Shown here: in pieces, positions 26,901 to 33,579 of the stretch
Layout of the letters: each line of letters opens with the position of its first letter
Numbering within the stretch: position 1 is the first letter of the stretch
Source of the DNA: Nocardia pneumoniae NBRC 100136
GTDB taxonomy: Bacteria; Actinomycetota; Actinomycetes; Mycobacteriales; Mycobacteriaceae
Assembly: GCF_000308755.1 (NCBI RefSeq)
Contig: NZ_BAGF01000067.1
Span: 1 to 46,522, forward strand
Reading direction: 5' to 3'
Length of the DNA: 46,522 nt
Notes under the pieces: model-generated
Told to the model about the DNA's origin: nothing
Database searches by the model: none
The model's input: the letters and a program-made list of their open reading frames with translations, nothing else
Translations under genes and position numbers: made by a program

Positions 26901-28176
26901 CGCGGCCCGCCGCTTCGCGGAGTATTCGCAGCGCTACCGCGACAGCCGTTTGCGAGCCCAGCGGGCAATCGCGCTGTACTTCGCGTTCGTCGTCGGATGG
27001 GCGGACGTGGCGCTGGCCGCGGTGGTGTTCTTCGGTGCGCGCGAGGTCGCCGCCGGTGCGACCAGCGCGGGGACGCTGGTCGCGTTCGTGCTGTATCTCC
27101 AACTGCTGTTCGGTCCGATCCTGCAGCTGTCCCAGGTCTTCGACAGTTATCAGCAGGCCAGAGTCGGTCTGCGCCGGATAGGGGATCTGCTGCGCACGCC
27201 GTCCTCGATCACCGCCGATCCGGCCGATCCGGTGCCGATCGCGCAGGGTTTGCACGGCGATGTCGCCTTCGACAACGTCCGGTTCCGGTACGCGGGCAGC
27301 CGGGTTCCGGCCCTGGACGGCGTTTCCCTGCACATCCCGGCGGGTTCCACCCTGGCGCTGGTCGGGCCGACCGGCGCGGGCAAGTCGACCGTCGTGAAGT
27401 TGCTGGCGCGTCTGTACGACCTGCCCCGGCACGCGTCGAACCCGTCCGGCGGGCACCCGGAAGAGCTGGATTTCCCGCAGACCCCAGCGGCGGCGGCCAG
27501 CGCGCCACAGCACAGGGCCGCCAGTTCGAAAAGCAACGGTGACCGTGACTCGGACCCTGGCGCGATCCGTGTGGACGACGCCGACATCCGCGATTACCGC
27601 CTCGCCGACTACCGGTCGCGGCTCGGCATCGTCCCGCAGGAAGCTCACCTGTTCACCGGAGACGTGGCGAGCAACATTGCATTCGGGAAACCATTCGCGA
27701 CCGCCGAGGAGATCGCCGCGGCCGCCGCCGCGGTGGGCGCGACCGACATGATCGCCGCCCTCCCGCTCGGGATGCGCCAGCCGGTCGGCGAACGCGGCCG
27801 CGGCCTGTCGGCGGGCCAGCGTCAGCTGATCGCGCTGGCCCGCGCCGAACTGGTGGCCCCGGATTTGCTGCTGCTCGACGAGGCCACCGCGACGCTCGAC
27901 CCGGAGACCGAGGCATCGGTGCTGGCAGCGAGCCGATCGCTGAGTCGCGACCGCACCACCGTGATCGTCGCGCACCGGCTCGGCACCGCCGCGCGCGCCG
28001 ACCGGATCGCCGTGGTCGACCACGGCCGGATCGTGGAATTCGGCCCCCACGCGGAGCTCCTCGCCGCGGGCGGACCGTATGCCCGACTGTGGGCAGCGGC
28101 GCGCGAGTCCGGGGGAATATTCTCGAGTACTGACGAGTCGTCACCTATGAGGTCGGGGGTGTCGGGTGGTCAGTGA
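23995..28176 (+). CDS. Fused ABC exporter (TMD-NBD-TMD-NBD), heterodimer-like
   Basis: The 1393-residue chain joins two complete half-exporters. NBD1: Walker A GPAGSGKST from residue 373, signature LSGGQ at 616, Walker B ending D640-D641, so the catalytic Glu is Asp. NBD2: Walker A from 1124, signature LSAGQ at 1271, Walker B with the normal Glu1296. Both H-loops keep His. The Asp641 and the altered NBD2 signature fall in the same composite ATP site, as in asymmetric exporters such as TM287/288. Both NBDs contain low-complexity inserts after Walker A (about residues 403-539 and 1143-1190). It probably exports lipids or drugs. The GTG at 23995 follows GGGGG and is preferred over an ATG at 23959. 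Confidence 0.88.
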   Translation: MVDGGGRPGWIRRVWAECRPHRAVLAGIAAAILGGAVIETAGPLLTKKAIDAAGIGDTAAIGAVAGLFLALAVGRSAAGFGRRLLAGRLSLDVQHALRVNLLGSLQRLDGIGQDTLRTGQVVSRSITDLQLVQGLMAMAPLSGMALLEFVLAAVVMIWLSPPLAAVALLVVPAIGLVVYRMRPRLHAATWSAQQRAADLAQHVEETVTGVRVVKGFGQEARMVDLLERHGRTLFAERMRAAKIDARFAPTVATIPQLGMVAVIALGGLLALHGSIGIGTFVAFAAYVAVMTGTARILSSVIVMAQLTRAAAERVFQVIDTAPVIADPDRPVELPDGPLGIELDAVTFGFDPDQPVLRELDLRIRPGETVAVIGPAGSGKSTLALLLPRFYAPDSGHIRLFADAAPRRTNPGDGFIDTWNSPHPAPRTDSADPFTVTRNSSRTAANTDMADASAVNRSRSSNASSADPANVFTAARNNPHPSPPTDSADPFTVTRNSSRTAANTDMADASAAMRPSTDPVDAFTVARNGARATTLTAETVGVDIADVRAADLRAAIGVVFDDPFLFSDTIAANIALGRPEATDEEIRQAAVQAAADEFITELPDGYDTVVGERGLTLSGGQRQRIALARALLARPRILVLDDATSAVDAVTEAAIFDALPDRGGRTTLILAHRESTLAHADRVIRLPAPAGHVAPAPDITASGAEKGRAPSRSDGGRFAGAAADVSETPELRRTIERLPPATEQPGLDVDRFRAPDPRFGLRRMLRPVRWLVLTVMALLAADAVIGIAFPPLVRYAIDGGVLGEDSAALVRATLLGAVLAAAGWAVGAATTVLTARTGERMLFGLRVRSFAHLQRLGLDYYERELSGRIMTRMTTDVDALSTFLQTGVATTLVGLLTLVGIAVALLVIDVSLALVVLATVPALVIATVLFRRVSSIAYTVSREHVSAVNADFQENVTGLRAVQANRHEPRAARRFAEYSQRYRDSRLRAQRAIALYFAFVVGWADVALAAVVFFGAREVAAGATSAGTLVAFVLYLQLLFGPILQLSQVFDSYQQARVGLRRIGDLLRTPSSITADPADPVPIAQGLHGDVAFDNVRFRYAGSRVPALDGVSLHIPAGSTLALVGPTGAGKSTVVKLLARLYDLPRHASNPSGGHPEELDFPQTPAAAASAPQHRAASSKSNGDRDSDPGAIRVDDADIRDYRLADYRSRLGIVPQEAHLFTGDVASNIAFGKPFATAEEIAAAAAAVGATDMIAALPLGMRQPVGERGRGLSAGQRQLIALARAELVAPDLLLLDEATATLDPETEASVLAASRSLSRDRTTVIVAHRLGTAARADRIAVVDHGRIVEFGPHAELLAAGGPYARLWAAARESGGIFSSTDESSPMRSGVSGGQ
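25273..25523. repeat. 80-bp direct repeat, 171 bp apart, in exporter NBD1 insert
   Basis: Bases 25273-25352 recur essentially exactly at 25444-25523. Each copy encodes the segment from TDSADPFTV to NTDMADASA. They lie in the low-complexity insert between Walker A and the Q-loop of the first ATPase domain and are in phase (57 codons). Confidence 0.88.
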
Positions 28177-28197
28177 ATCCGCCGATTTGCTGCTGGG

Positions 28198-28213
28198 CCT
28201 ATCCTCAGATAGG
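28198..28213. promoter_or_regulatory. Inverted repeat upstream of kgd
   Basis: CCTATC and GATAGG arms pair perfectly around CTCA, about 87 bases before the kgd start. It could be an operator or a small leader hairpin; nothing more specific is visible. Confidence 0.25.
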
Positions 28214-28299
28214 GCGCATCGGCGCGCATCCGCTGATCCCCGTGCCGGGCACGTCACAAACGTCGCAGCGCGAAGAACGAAATGAGGCGAACACCTGCT

Positions 28300-31200
28300 G
28301 TGAGCAGCTCAACTTCCCAGTTCGGTCAGAATCAATGGCTGGTCGACGAGATGTATCAGAAGTTCAAACAGGATCCATCTTCCGTCGACGAGAGCTGGCA
28401 CGAGTTCCTGGCCGACTACACGCCTGAGGCGAGTGGCGACTCCGGCAACAGCCAGACCGCCCCCGCTCCGGCGCAGGCCGCCGCTCCGGCTCCGGCTCCG
28501 GTCACCCCGGCCCCCAAGCCTGCCGCCGCCAAGCCTGCCCCCGCTCCGGCCCCCGCGCCCGCGGCTCCGAAAGCGCCCGCCCAGCCCGCTCCGAAGCCCG
28601 CGGCGGTGACCGCCCGCACTCCGCAGACCACCCCCGCGCCCACGTCGAACGCCGCGCCCACCTCCGGCCCGAAGCAGCAGGCCGACACCGCCACAGACGA
28701 GGCCAAGGTGCTGCGCGGCGCCGCCGCTGCGGTCGCGAAGAACATGGCCGCTTCGCTGAGCATCCCCACCGCGACCAGCGTGCGCGCCATCCCGGCCAAG
28801 CTGATGATCGACAACCGTCTGGTCATCAACAACCACCTCGCCCGCACCAGGGGCGGCAAGATCTCCTTCACCCACCTGCTCGGCTACGCCATCGTGCAGG
28901 CGGTCAAGGCGTTCCCCAACATGAACCGGCACTACGCCGAGATCGACGGCAAGCCGAACGCGGTCACCCCCGCGCACACCAACCTCGGCCTCGCCATCGA
29001 CCTGCCCGGTAAGGACGGCAACCGCGCACTGGTCGTCGCGGCCATCAAGGGCTGCGAGGAGATGACCTTCGGCCAGTTCCACACCGCCTACGAGGACATC
29101 GTCCGCCGCGCCCGCGACGGCAAGCTCACCGCCGAGGACTTCTCCGGCGTCACCATCTCGCTGACCAACCCGGGCACCATCGGCACCGTGCACTCGGTGC
29201 CGCGCCTGATGAACGGTCAGGGCGCGATCATCGGCGCCGGCGCGATGGAGTACCCCGCCGAGTTCCAGGGCATGAGCGACGAGCGCATCGCCGAACTGGG
29301 CGTCGGCAAGCTGATGACGCTCACCTCCACCTACGACCACCGCATCATCCAGGGCGCGGAGTCCGGTGACTTCCTCCGGACCATCCACCAACTGCTCATC
29401 GCCGACGAGTTCTACGACGAGATCTTCCACGGTCTCGGCGTGCCGTACGAGCCGGTCCGCTGGCGCAAGGACATCCGGGAACGCGGCGTCGACAAGAGCG
29501 CCCGCGTGCTGGAGATGATCGCGGCCTACCGCAACCGCGGCCACCTGATGGCCGACACCGATCCGCTGCGGCTGGTCAAGGACAAGTTCCGCAGCCACCC
29601 GGACCTCGACGTCACCCAGCACGGCCTGACCCTGTGGGACCTGGACCGCACGTTCAACGTGGCGGGCTTCCACGGCCAGGAGCGGATGAAACTGCGCGAC
29701 GTGCTGTCCATCCTGCGCGACGCGTACTGCCGCCACGTCGGCGTCGAGTACACCCACATCCTCGATCCCGAGCAGCTGCAGTGGATCCAGGAGCGGGTGG
29801 AGCAGAAGCACGCGAAACCCACTGTCGCACAGCAGAAGTACATCCTGAACCGGCTCAACGCGGCGGAGGCCTTCGAGACCTTCCTGCAGACCAAGTACGT
29901 CGGGCAGAAGCGTTTCTCGCTGGAGGGCGCCGAGGCCGTCATCCCGATGATGGACGCGGTGATCGACCAGTGCGCCGAGCACAGCCTCGACGAGGTCGTC
30001 ATCGGAATGCCGCACCGCGGTCGCCTCAACGTGCTGGCCAATATCGTCGGCAAGCCGTACTCGAAGATCTTCACCGAGTTCGAGGGCAACATGAACCCGG
30101 CGGCCACGCACGGCTCCGGCGACGTGAAGTACCACCTCGGCGCGCAGGGCACCTACCTGCAGATGTTCGGCGACAACGAGATCGAGGTCTCGCTCACCGC
30201 CAACCCCTCGCACCTGGAGGCGGTCGACCCGGTCCTGGAGGGCCTGGTCCGTGCCAAGCAGGACCTGCTGGACAAGGGCGACGGGCCGGAGGGCTACTCG
30301 GTCGTGCCGCTGATGCTGCACGGTGACGCCGCGTTCGCGGGTCAGGGCGTGGTCGCCGAGACGCTGAACCTGTCGGGTCTACGCGGCTACCGCGTCGGCG
30401 GCACCATCCACATCGTGGTGAACAACCAGATCGGGTTCACCACCTCGCCGGAGAACAGCCGCTCCACCGAGTACTCCACCGACATCGCGAAGTTCATCGG
30501 CGCGCCGATCTTCCACGTCAACGGCGACGACCCGGAGGCGTGCGACTGGGTGGCGCGTCTCGCGGTCGACTTCCGGCAGAAGTTCCGCAAGGACGTCGTG
30601 ATCGACATGATCTGCTACCGCCGCCGCGGCCACAACGAGGGCGACGACCCGTCGATGACCCAGCCGTACATGTACGACGTCATCGACACCAAGCGCTCGG
30701 TCCGCAAGGCGTACACCGAGAGCCTGATCGGTCGTGGCGACATCTCGCTGAAAGAGGCCGAGGACGCCCTGCGCGACTACCAGGGCCAGCTGGAGCGGGT
30801 GTTCAACGAGGTCCGCGAGCTGGAGAAATACTCGCCGGGGCCGAGCGAGTCGGTCGAGGGCGACCAGCCGGTGCCCGCGACCGTCGTGACGGCCGTGGAC
30901 AAGGCGGTCCTGCAACGGATCGGCGACGCGTTCCTCAACGTGCCCGACGGCTTCAACGTGCACCCGCGCGTCAAGCCGGTGCTGGAGAAGCGCCGCGAGA
31001 TGGCCTACGAGGGCAAGGTCGACTGGGCCTTCGCCGAGCTGCTCGCGTTCGGCACGCTGATCGACGAGGGTCGCGCGGTGCGCCTGACCGGTCAGGACTC
31101 CCGCCGCGGCACGTTCACCCAGCGGCACGCGGTGATCATCGACCGCAAGACCGCCGAGGAGTACACCCCGCTGCACAACATCGGCAGCGAGAACCCGGGT

Positions 31201-32070
31201 TGGTTCGCGGTGCACGACTCCGCGCTGAGCGAATTCGCCGCCGTCGGCTTCGAATACGGTTACTCCCTGGGCAACCCCAACGCCCTGGTGTTGTGGGAGG
31301 CGCAGTTCGGTGACTTCGTCAACGGCGCGCAGTCGATCATCGACGAGTTCATCTCCTCCGGTGAGGCCAAGTGGGGCCAGCTGTCCGACGTCGTGCTGCT
31401 GCTGCCGCACGGCCACGAGGGCCAGGGCCCGGACCACACCTCCGGCCGCATCGAGCGCTTCTTGCAGTTGTGCGCGGAGGGCTCGATGACCGTCGCGGTG
31501 CCGTCCACCCCGGCGAACTACTTCCACCTGCTGCGCCGCCACGCACTGGACGGCATCCGCCGCCCGCTGATCGTCTTCACCCCGAAGTCGATGCTGCGCA
31601 ACAAGGCCGTGGTCTCGGATCTGAAGGACTTCACCGAGAGCAAGTTCCGCTCGGTCTTCGACGAACCCGCCTACGAGCAGGGCATCGGCGACCGCGGCAA
31701 GGTCAAGCGCATCCTGATGACCAGCGGCAAGCTCTACTACGAGCTGGCCGCCGAGAAGGCCAAGCAGAAGCGCGAAGACGTCGCCATCGTCCGCATCGAG
31801 CAGCTCTACCCGCTGCCCACCTTCCGCCTGAACGAGGCCCTCGGCGGCTACCCGAACGCCACCGACCTCGTCTGGGTCCAGGAGGAACCGGCCAACCAGG
31901 GCGCCTGGCCCTTCTTCGGCCTCAACCTCCCGGAAGTCCTCCCCGACCGCCTCGGCAAACTCCGCCGCATCTCCCGCCGCGCCATGTCGGCCCCGTCCTC
32001 GGGGTCCAGCAAGGTGCACGCGGTGGAACAGGCGGAGATCATCGCCGAAGCGTTCGAGCCGACGGCGTAG
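28300..32070 (+). CDS. kgd: Multifunctional 2-oxoglutarate decarboxylase/dehydrogenase (Kgd)
   Basis: The N terminus (SQFGQNQWLVDEMYQKF) is the characteristic start of actinobacterial Kgd and fixes the GTG at 28300. A Pro/Ala-rich linker covers about residues 45-130. Next comes an E2-like acyltransferase domain ending with the DHRIIQG motif (Asp346-His347), and then the thiamine-diphosphate E1 domain with PHRGRLNVL and the GDAAFAGQG cofactor motif at about 675. Length is about 1256 residues, close to mycobacterial Kgd. It converts 2-oxoglutarate to succinic semialdehyde or succinyl-transfer products in the TCA cycle, and in relatives is inhibited by the FHA protein GarA. A strong terminator follows the stop, and a decayed copy of its 3' end lies near 38700. 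Confidence 0.96.
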   Translation: MSSSTSQFGQNQWLVDEMYQKFKQDPSSVDESWHEFLADYTPEASGDSGNSQTAPAPAQAAAPAPAPVTPAPKPAAAKPAPAPAPAPAAPKAPAQPAPKPAAVTARTPQTTPAPTSNAAPTSGPKQQADTATDEAKVLRGAAAAVAKNMAASLSIPTATSVRAIPAKLMIDNRLVINNHLARTRGGKISFTHLLGYAIVQAVKAFPNMNRHYAEIDGKPNAVTPAHTNLGLAIDLPGKDGNRALVVAAIKGCEEMTFGQFHTAYEDIVRRARDGKLTAEDFSGVTISLTNPGTIGTVHSVPRLMNGQGAIIGAGAMEYPAEFQGMSDERIAELGVGKLMTLTSTYDHRIIQGAESGDFLRTIHQLLIADEFYDEIFHGLGVPYEPVRWRKDIRERGVDKSARVLEMIAAYRNRGHLMADTDPLRLVKDKFRSHPDLDVTQHGLTLWDLDRTFNVAGFHGQERMKLRDVLSILRDAYCRHVGVEYTHILDPEQLQWIQERVEQKHAKPTVAQQKYILNRLNAAEAFETFLQTKYVGQKRFSLEGAEAVIPMMDAVIDQCAEHSLDEVVIGMPHRGRLNVLANIVGKPYSKIFTEFEGNMNPAATHGSGDVKYHLGAQGTYLQMFGDNEIEVSLTANPSHLEAVDPVLEGLVRAKQDLLDKGDGPEGYSVVPLMLHGDAAFAGQGVVAETLNLSGLRGYRVGGTIHIVVNNQIGFTTSPENSRSTEYSTDIAKFIGAPIFHVNGDDPEACDWVARLAVDFRQKFRKDVVIDMICYRRRGHNEGDDPSMTQPYMYDVIDTKRSVRKAYTESLIGRGDISLKEAEDALRDYQGQLERVFNEVRELEKYSPGPSESVEGDQPVPATVVTAVDKAVLQRIGDAFLNVPDGFNVHPRVKPVLEKRREMAYEGKVDWAFAELLAFGTLIDEGRAVRLTGQDSRRGTFTQRHAVIIDRKTAEEYTPLHNIGSENPGWFAVHDSALSEFAAVGFEYGYSLGNPNALVLWEAQFGDFVNGAQSIIDEFISSGEAKWGQLSDVVLLLPHGHEGQGPDHTSGRIERFLQLCAEGSMTVAVPSTPANYFHLLRRHALDGIRRPLIVFTPKSMLRNKAVVSDLKDFTESKFRSVFDEPAYEQGIGDRGKVKRILMTSGKLYYELAAEKAKQKREDVAIVRIEQLYPLPTFRLNEALGGYPNATDLVWVQEEPANQGAWPFFGLNLPEVLPDRLGKLRRISRRAMSAPSSGSSKVHAVEQAEIIAEAFEPTA

Positions 32071-32085
32071 TCCCCTGACCCGAAG

Positions 32086-32125
32086 CCGGGCCGAATCGCT
32101 TCTTACCCAAAGCGATTCGGCCCGG
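32086..32125 (+). terminator. kgd terminator
   Basis: Perfect 16-bp arms (32086-32101 and 32110-32125, starting CCGGGCCGAATCGCTT) enclose an 8-nt loop, 16 bases after the kgd stop, followed by a short T-containing stretch. A related hairpin at the same distance follows the kgd 3'-end copy at 38823. Confidence 0.8.
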
Positions 32126-32262
32126 TTCGCGTTTTCGGAACCCGACGGTTCAGAGCGCCGGAACCAAGCCTCGCTGTCATTGCGGATGAGTGCCGTCCAT
32201 GGCCATTGCCGTCAGCGATCACCACGACGTCGGGATCGAGCTGCCGAACTGCGACGGCAAGC

Positions 32263-32296
32263 GGAGGGGCCGGGCTATACCCTGCCCGGCCCCTCC
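32263..32296 (-). terminator. Terminator after the tRNA-like pair
   Basis: Perfect 13-bp arms (GGAGGGGCCGGGC and GCCCGGCCCCTCC) with an 8-nt loop lie directly after the 3' end of the tRNA-Asn-like gene on the minus strand. It is a strong intrinsic-type hairpin and marks the end of the unit that starts with the DUF7873-type gene. Confidence 0.7.
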
Positions 32297-32297
32297 T

Positions 32298-32370
32298 GTT
32301 TACGAGCGGGATTCGAACCCGCACTCGTCGGATCAACAGTCCGATGCTCTGCCGATTGAGCTATCGCTGC
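32298..32370 (-). tRNA. tRNA-Asn(GUU)-like gene with defective acceptor stem
   Basis: D arm (GCTC/GAGC), anticodon arm (TCGGA-CTGTTGA-TCCGA) and T arm (GCGGG-TTCGAAT-CCCGC) all pair fully, and the loop gives anticodon GUU at 32337-32335. The acceptor arms GCAGCGA and TCGTAAA pair only in the four inner positions (one of them G-T); the three terminal pairs are mismatched. No CCA is encoded. It follows the permuted tRNA gene by 46 bases and is followed at once by a terminator. It may be a degenerate tRNA, a phage-type isoacceptor edited after transcription, or a tRNA-like regulatory RNA. Confidence 0.6.
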
Positions 32371-32416
32371 ACCATCTGTGACCACTGCGCCCGCGAGTGC
32401 GGCTCAGCATGATGTA

Positions 32417-32486
32417 CCCCGCGCGTTGCCTTTACGCTACAGCGCCACGGAGAGGCGCTGCCCGGACTCGAACCGGGATTTCGGGG
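32417..32486 (-). tRNA. Circularly permuted tRNA gene
   Basis: On the minus strand the 3' half comes first: anticodon-stem strand CCCCG (32486-32482), variable AAAT, T arm CCCGG-TTCGAGT-CCGGG (32477-32461), acceptor strand CAGCGCC (32460-32454). A 7-nt linker TCTCCGT follows, then the 5' half: acceptor GGCGCTG (32446-32440), TA, D arm GCGT-AAAGGCA-ACGC, G26, anticodon-stem strand CGGGG (32421-32417). Acceptor (7 bp), D (4), anticodon (5) and T (5) stems pair perfectly. U8, A14, A15 with U48, G18, G19 and A21 are at consensus positions. No conventional 5' half lies upstream of the T arm. The break is in the anticodon loop, and joining the nearest flanks gives A at position 33 instead of U, so decoding is doubtful. 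Confidence 0.75.
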
Positions 32487-32613
32487 GTGCGTCGCGTCCA
32501 CACCCATGAGCTCGAGGTCGATGGTGTTGTTGAGCTTGGAGCAAGAGCTTGAGTCTCATCGGCTGGGCACTGCCCGGCCGTCAGCTTGAGCTTCAATTTC
32601 AGCTTGTGCTCCA

Positions 32614-32629
32614 TCCCCCCGAAGGGGGA
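32614..32629 (-). other. UUCG-loop hairpin after the DUF7873-type gene
   Basis: A 6-bp stem TCCCCC/GGGGGA is closed by a UUCG tetraloop, 15 bases after the stop codon. The strand then begins an ATG at 32614 for a short frame (MEHKLKLKLKLTAG) that ends inside the permuted tRNA. In another frame the bases leading into the 3' tRNA half read LNNTIDLELMGVDATHPRNP, so a small coding gene broken by a frameshift may overlap the tRNA. The hairpin could separate the mRNA from the RNA genes or stabilise the mRNA end. Confidence 0.4.
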
Positions 32630-32644
32630 GTCTGTGGGCCCCGG

Positions 32645-33379
32645 TTATCCGAAGAGGTAGCCGAGGATTGCCTCGCCCGGCTCGACGTCGGTCACCGCGG
32701 TCGAATTCGCTGCCTCCCGAGCGTACTTCACCGCATCGGTCAGCTTCCCGAGCCGAGCACGCATCTCGCTGACCTCCTTGGCCGGCAACGCTCCCGAGAA
32801 CTTCGTGGTCGTCCAGCGTCCGACCACCACGTCCTCGTGATAGACCTGCACCTGGGCCGGGTGCTTGTCGGTGGCGGCGGCCAGCACATGGTTGCGTGGC
32901 ACCTTCTTGGTCCGCACCGTCTGGCTGGGCTCGGTCGCGAAGCAATCCGCGACCTCGTCGAACGACCAAGCCTCGGCCGGGTCGAGCGTCGGCAGCTTGG
33001 CGATGAACGACTTCAGTTCACCCAGCTGCTTCTCCAGGAACAGCAGATAGGTCACCGGCAGGTCCGTGGCCAGTGTGTTTCCGTCCACCACCAGGTCGGC
33101 CTTCGCCGAGCAGTTGGCCACGTCCTTCGTTGCGGTGACGTTCAACAGCCTGGTCAGGGTTGCCGTGACGTCCGCGATCACCTCACTGACCCGGACCTGC
33201 ACCCGCTTCGACTCCGGCGGGAGCGCCTCACCTTCGTCGTCCAACGGCCGGTAGGTACGGGCAATGCCGGCCAGCAGCTCGGTCTTGCTCACCCGCTGGT
33301 ACGCGGCGGCCAGGTCGGCGTTCGCCTGAGACTTCACACCCTTCTCGACGGCGATGAGCTGGTTCAGCTTGGTGGTCAC
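32645..33379 (-). CDS. DUF7873-type conserved hypothetical protein
   Basis: The 244-residue protein starts TTKLNQLIAVEKGVKSQAN and contains RTYRPLDDEGEALPPES, VTATKDVAN, VTYLLFLEKQL, TVRTKKVPRNHV and the closing LGYLFG. I recognise it as a widespread actinobacterial family of unknown function, which I recall as DUF7873; the number should be checked. It is soluble, highly charged, and has no signal peptide or membrane segment. The GTG at 33379 follows GGAGAGGA. Its gene is followed on the same strand by a permuted tRNA, a tRNA-Asn-like gene and a terminator, so it may act on those RNAs. That link rests only on gene order. Confidence 0.75.
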   Translation of the reverse strand: MTTKLNQLIAVEKGVKSQANADLAAAYQRVSKTELLAGIARTYRPLDDEGEALPPESKRVQVRVSEVIADVTATLTRLLNVTATKDVANCSAKADLVVDGNTLATDLPVTYLLFLEKQLGELKSFIAKLPTLDPAEAWSFDEVADCFATEPSQTVRTKKVPRNHVLAAATDKHPAQVQVYHEDVVVGRWTTTKFSGALPAKEVSEMRARLGKLTDAVKYAREAANSTAVTDVEPGEAILGYLFG

Positions 33380-33460
33380 GATATTCCTCTCCGTTGCCCG
33401 ATCCGACAACGGTGCTACCGTAGAGGAGCCGAGATCGCCTACACCAGCGAATTTCCCGTT

Positions 33461-33496
33461 CTGCCAATACTATTGGGCAGGATCAGCCCCTGACAG
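33461..33496 (-). promoter_or_regulatory. Possible promoter of the DUF7873/tRNA unit
   Basis: On the minus strand CTGTCA (33496-33491) and TAGTAT (33472-33467) are 18 bases apart, a passable -35/-10 pair about 90 bases before the start codon. The -10 element lies in a near-palindrome (CTGCCAAT..ATTGGGCAG, 33461-33480) that could be an operator. Confidence 0.3.
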
Positions 33497-33512
33497 CCTC
33501 TGTTTCCAGGGT

Positions 33513-33545
33513 GGCGAGGCGGCGGAGGACAGCCGCCACCTCGCC
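33513..33545. terminator. Hairpin after the substrate-binding protein gene
   Basis: Thirteen-base arms (GGCGAGGCGGCGG and CCGCCACCTCGCC) pair with one mismatch around a 7-nt loop, 35 bases downstream of the substrate-binding protein stop on the minus strand. It separates the ABC transporter operon from the DUF7873/tRNA unit. Confidence 0.5.
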
Positions 33546-33579
33546 GTACACCGGAACAGTCGGCCCTGGGTTCGGACCG

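Noticed and set aside
28309..30321. A 670-codon minus-strand frame opposite kgd
   Set aside because: Antisense shadow of a conserved gene with no family resemblance of its own.
32417..32614. Permuted (two-piece) tmRNA as the explanation of the split tRNA-like sequence
   Set aside because: The D arm has a full 4-bp stem and there is a 5-bp anticodon stem, both absent from tmRNA; the acceptor lacks the G3-U70 pair; no tag-like frame with suitable stop was found upstream.
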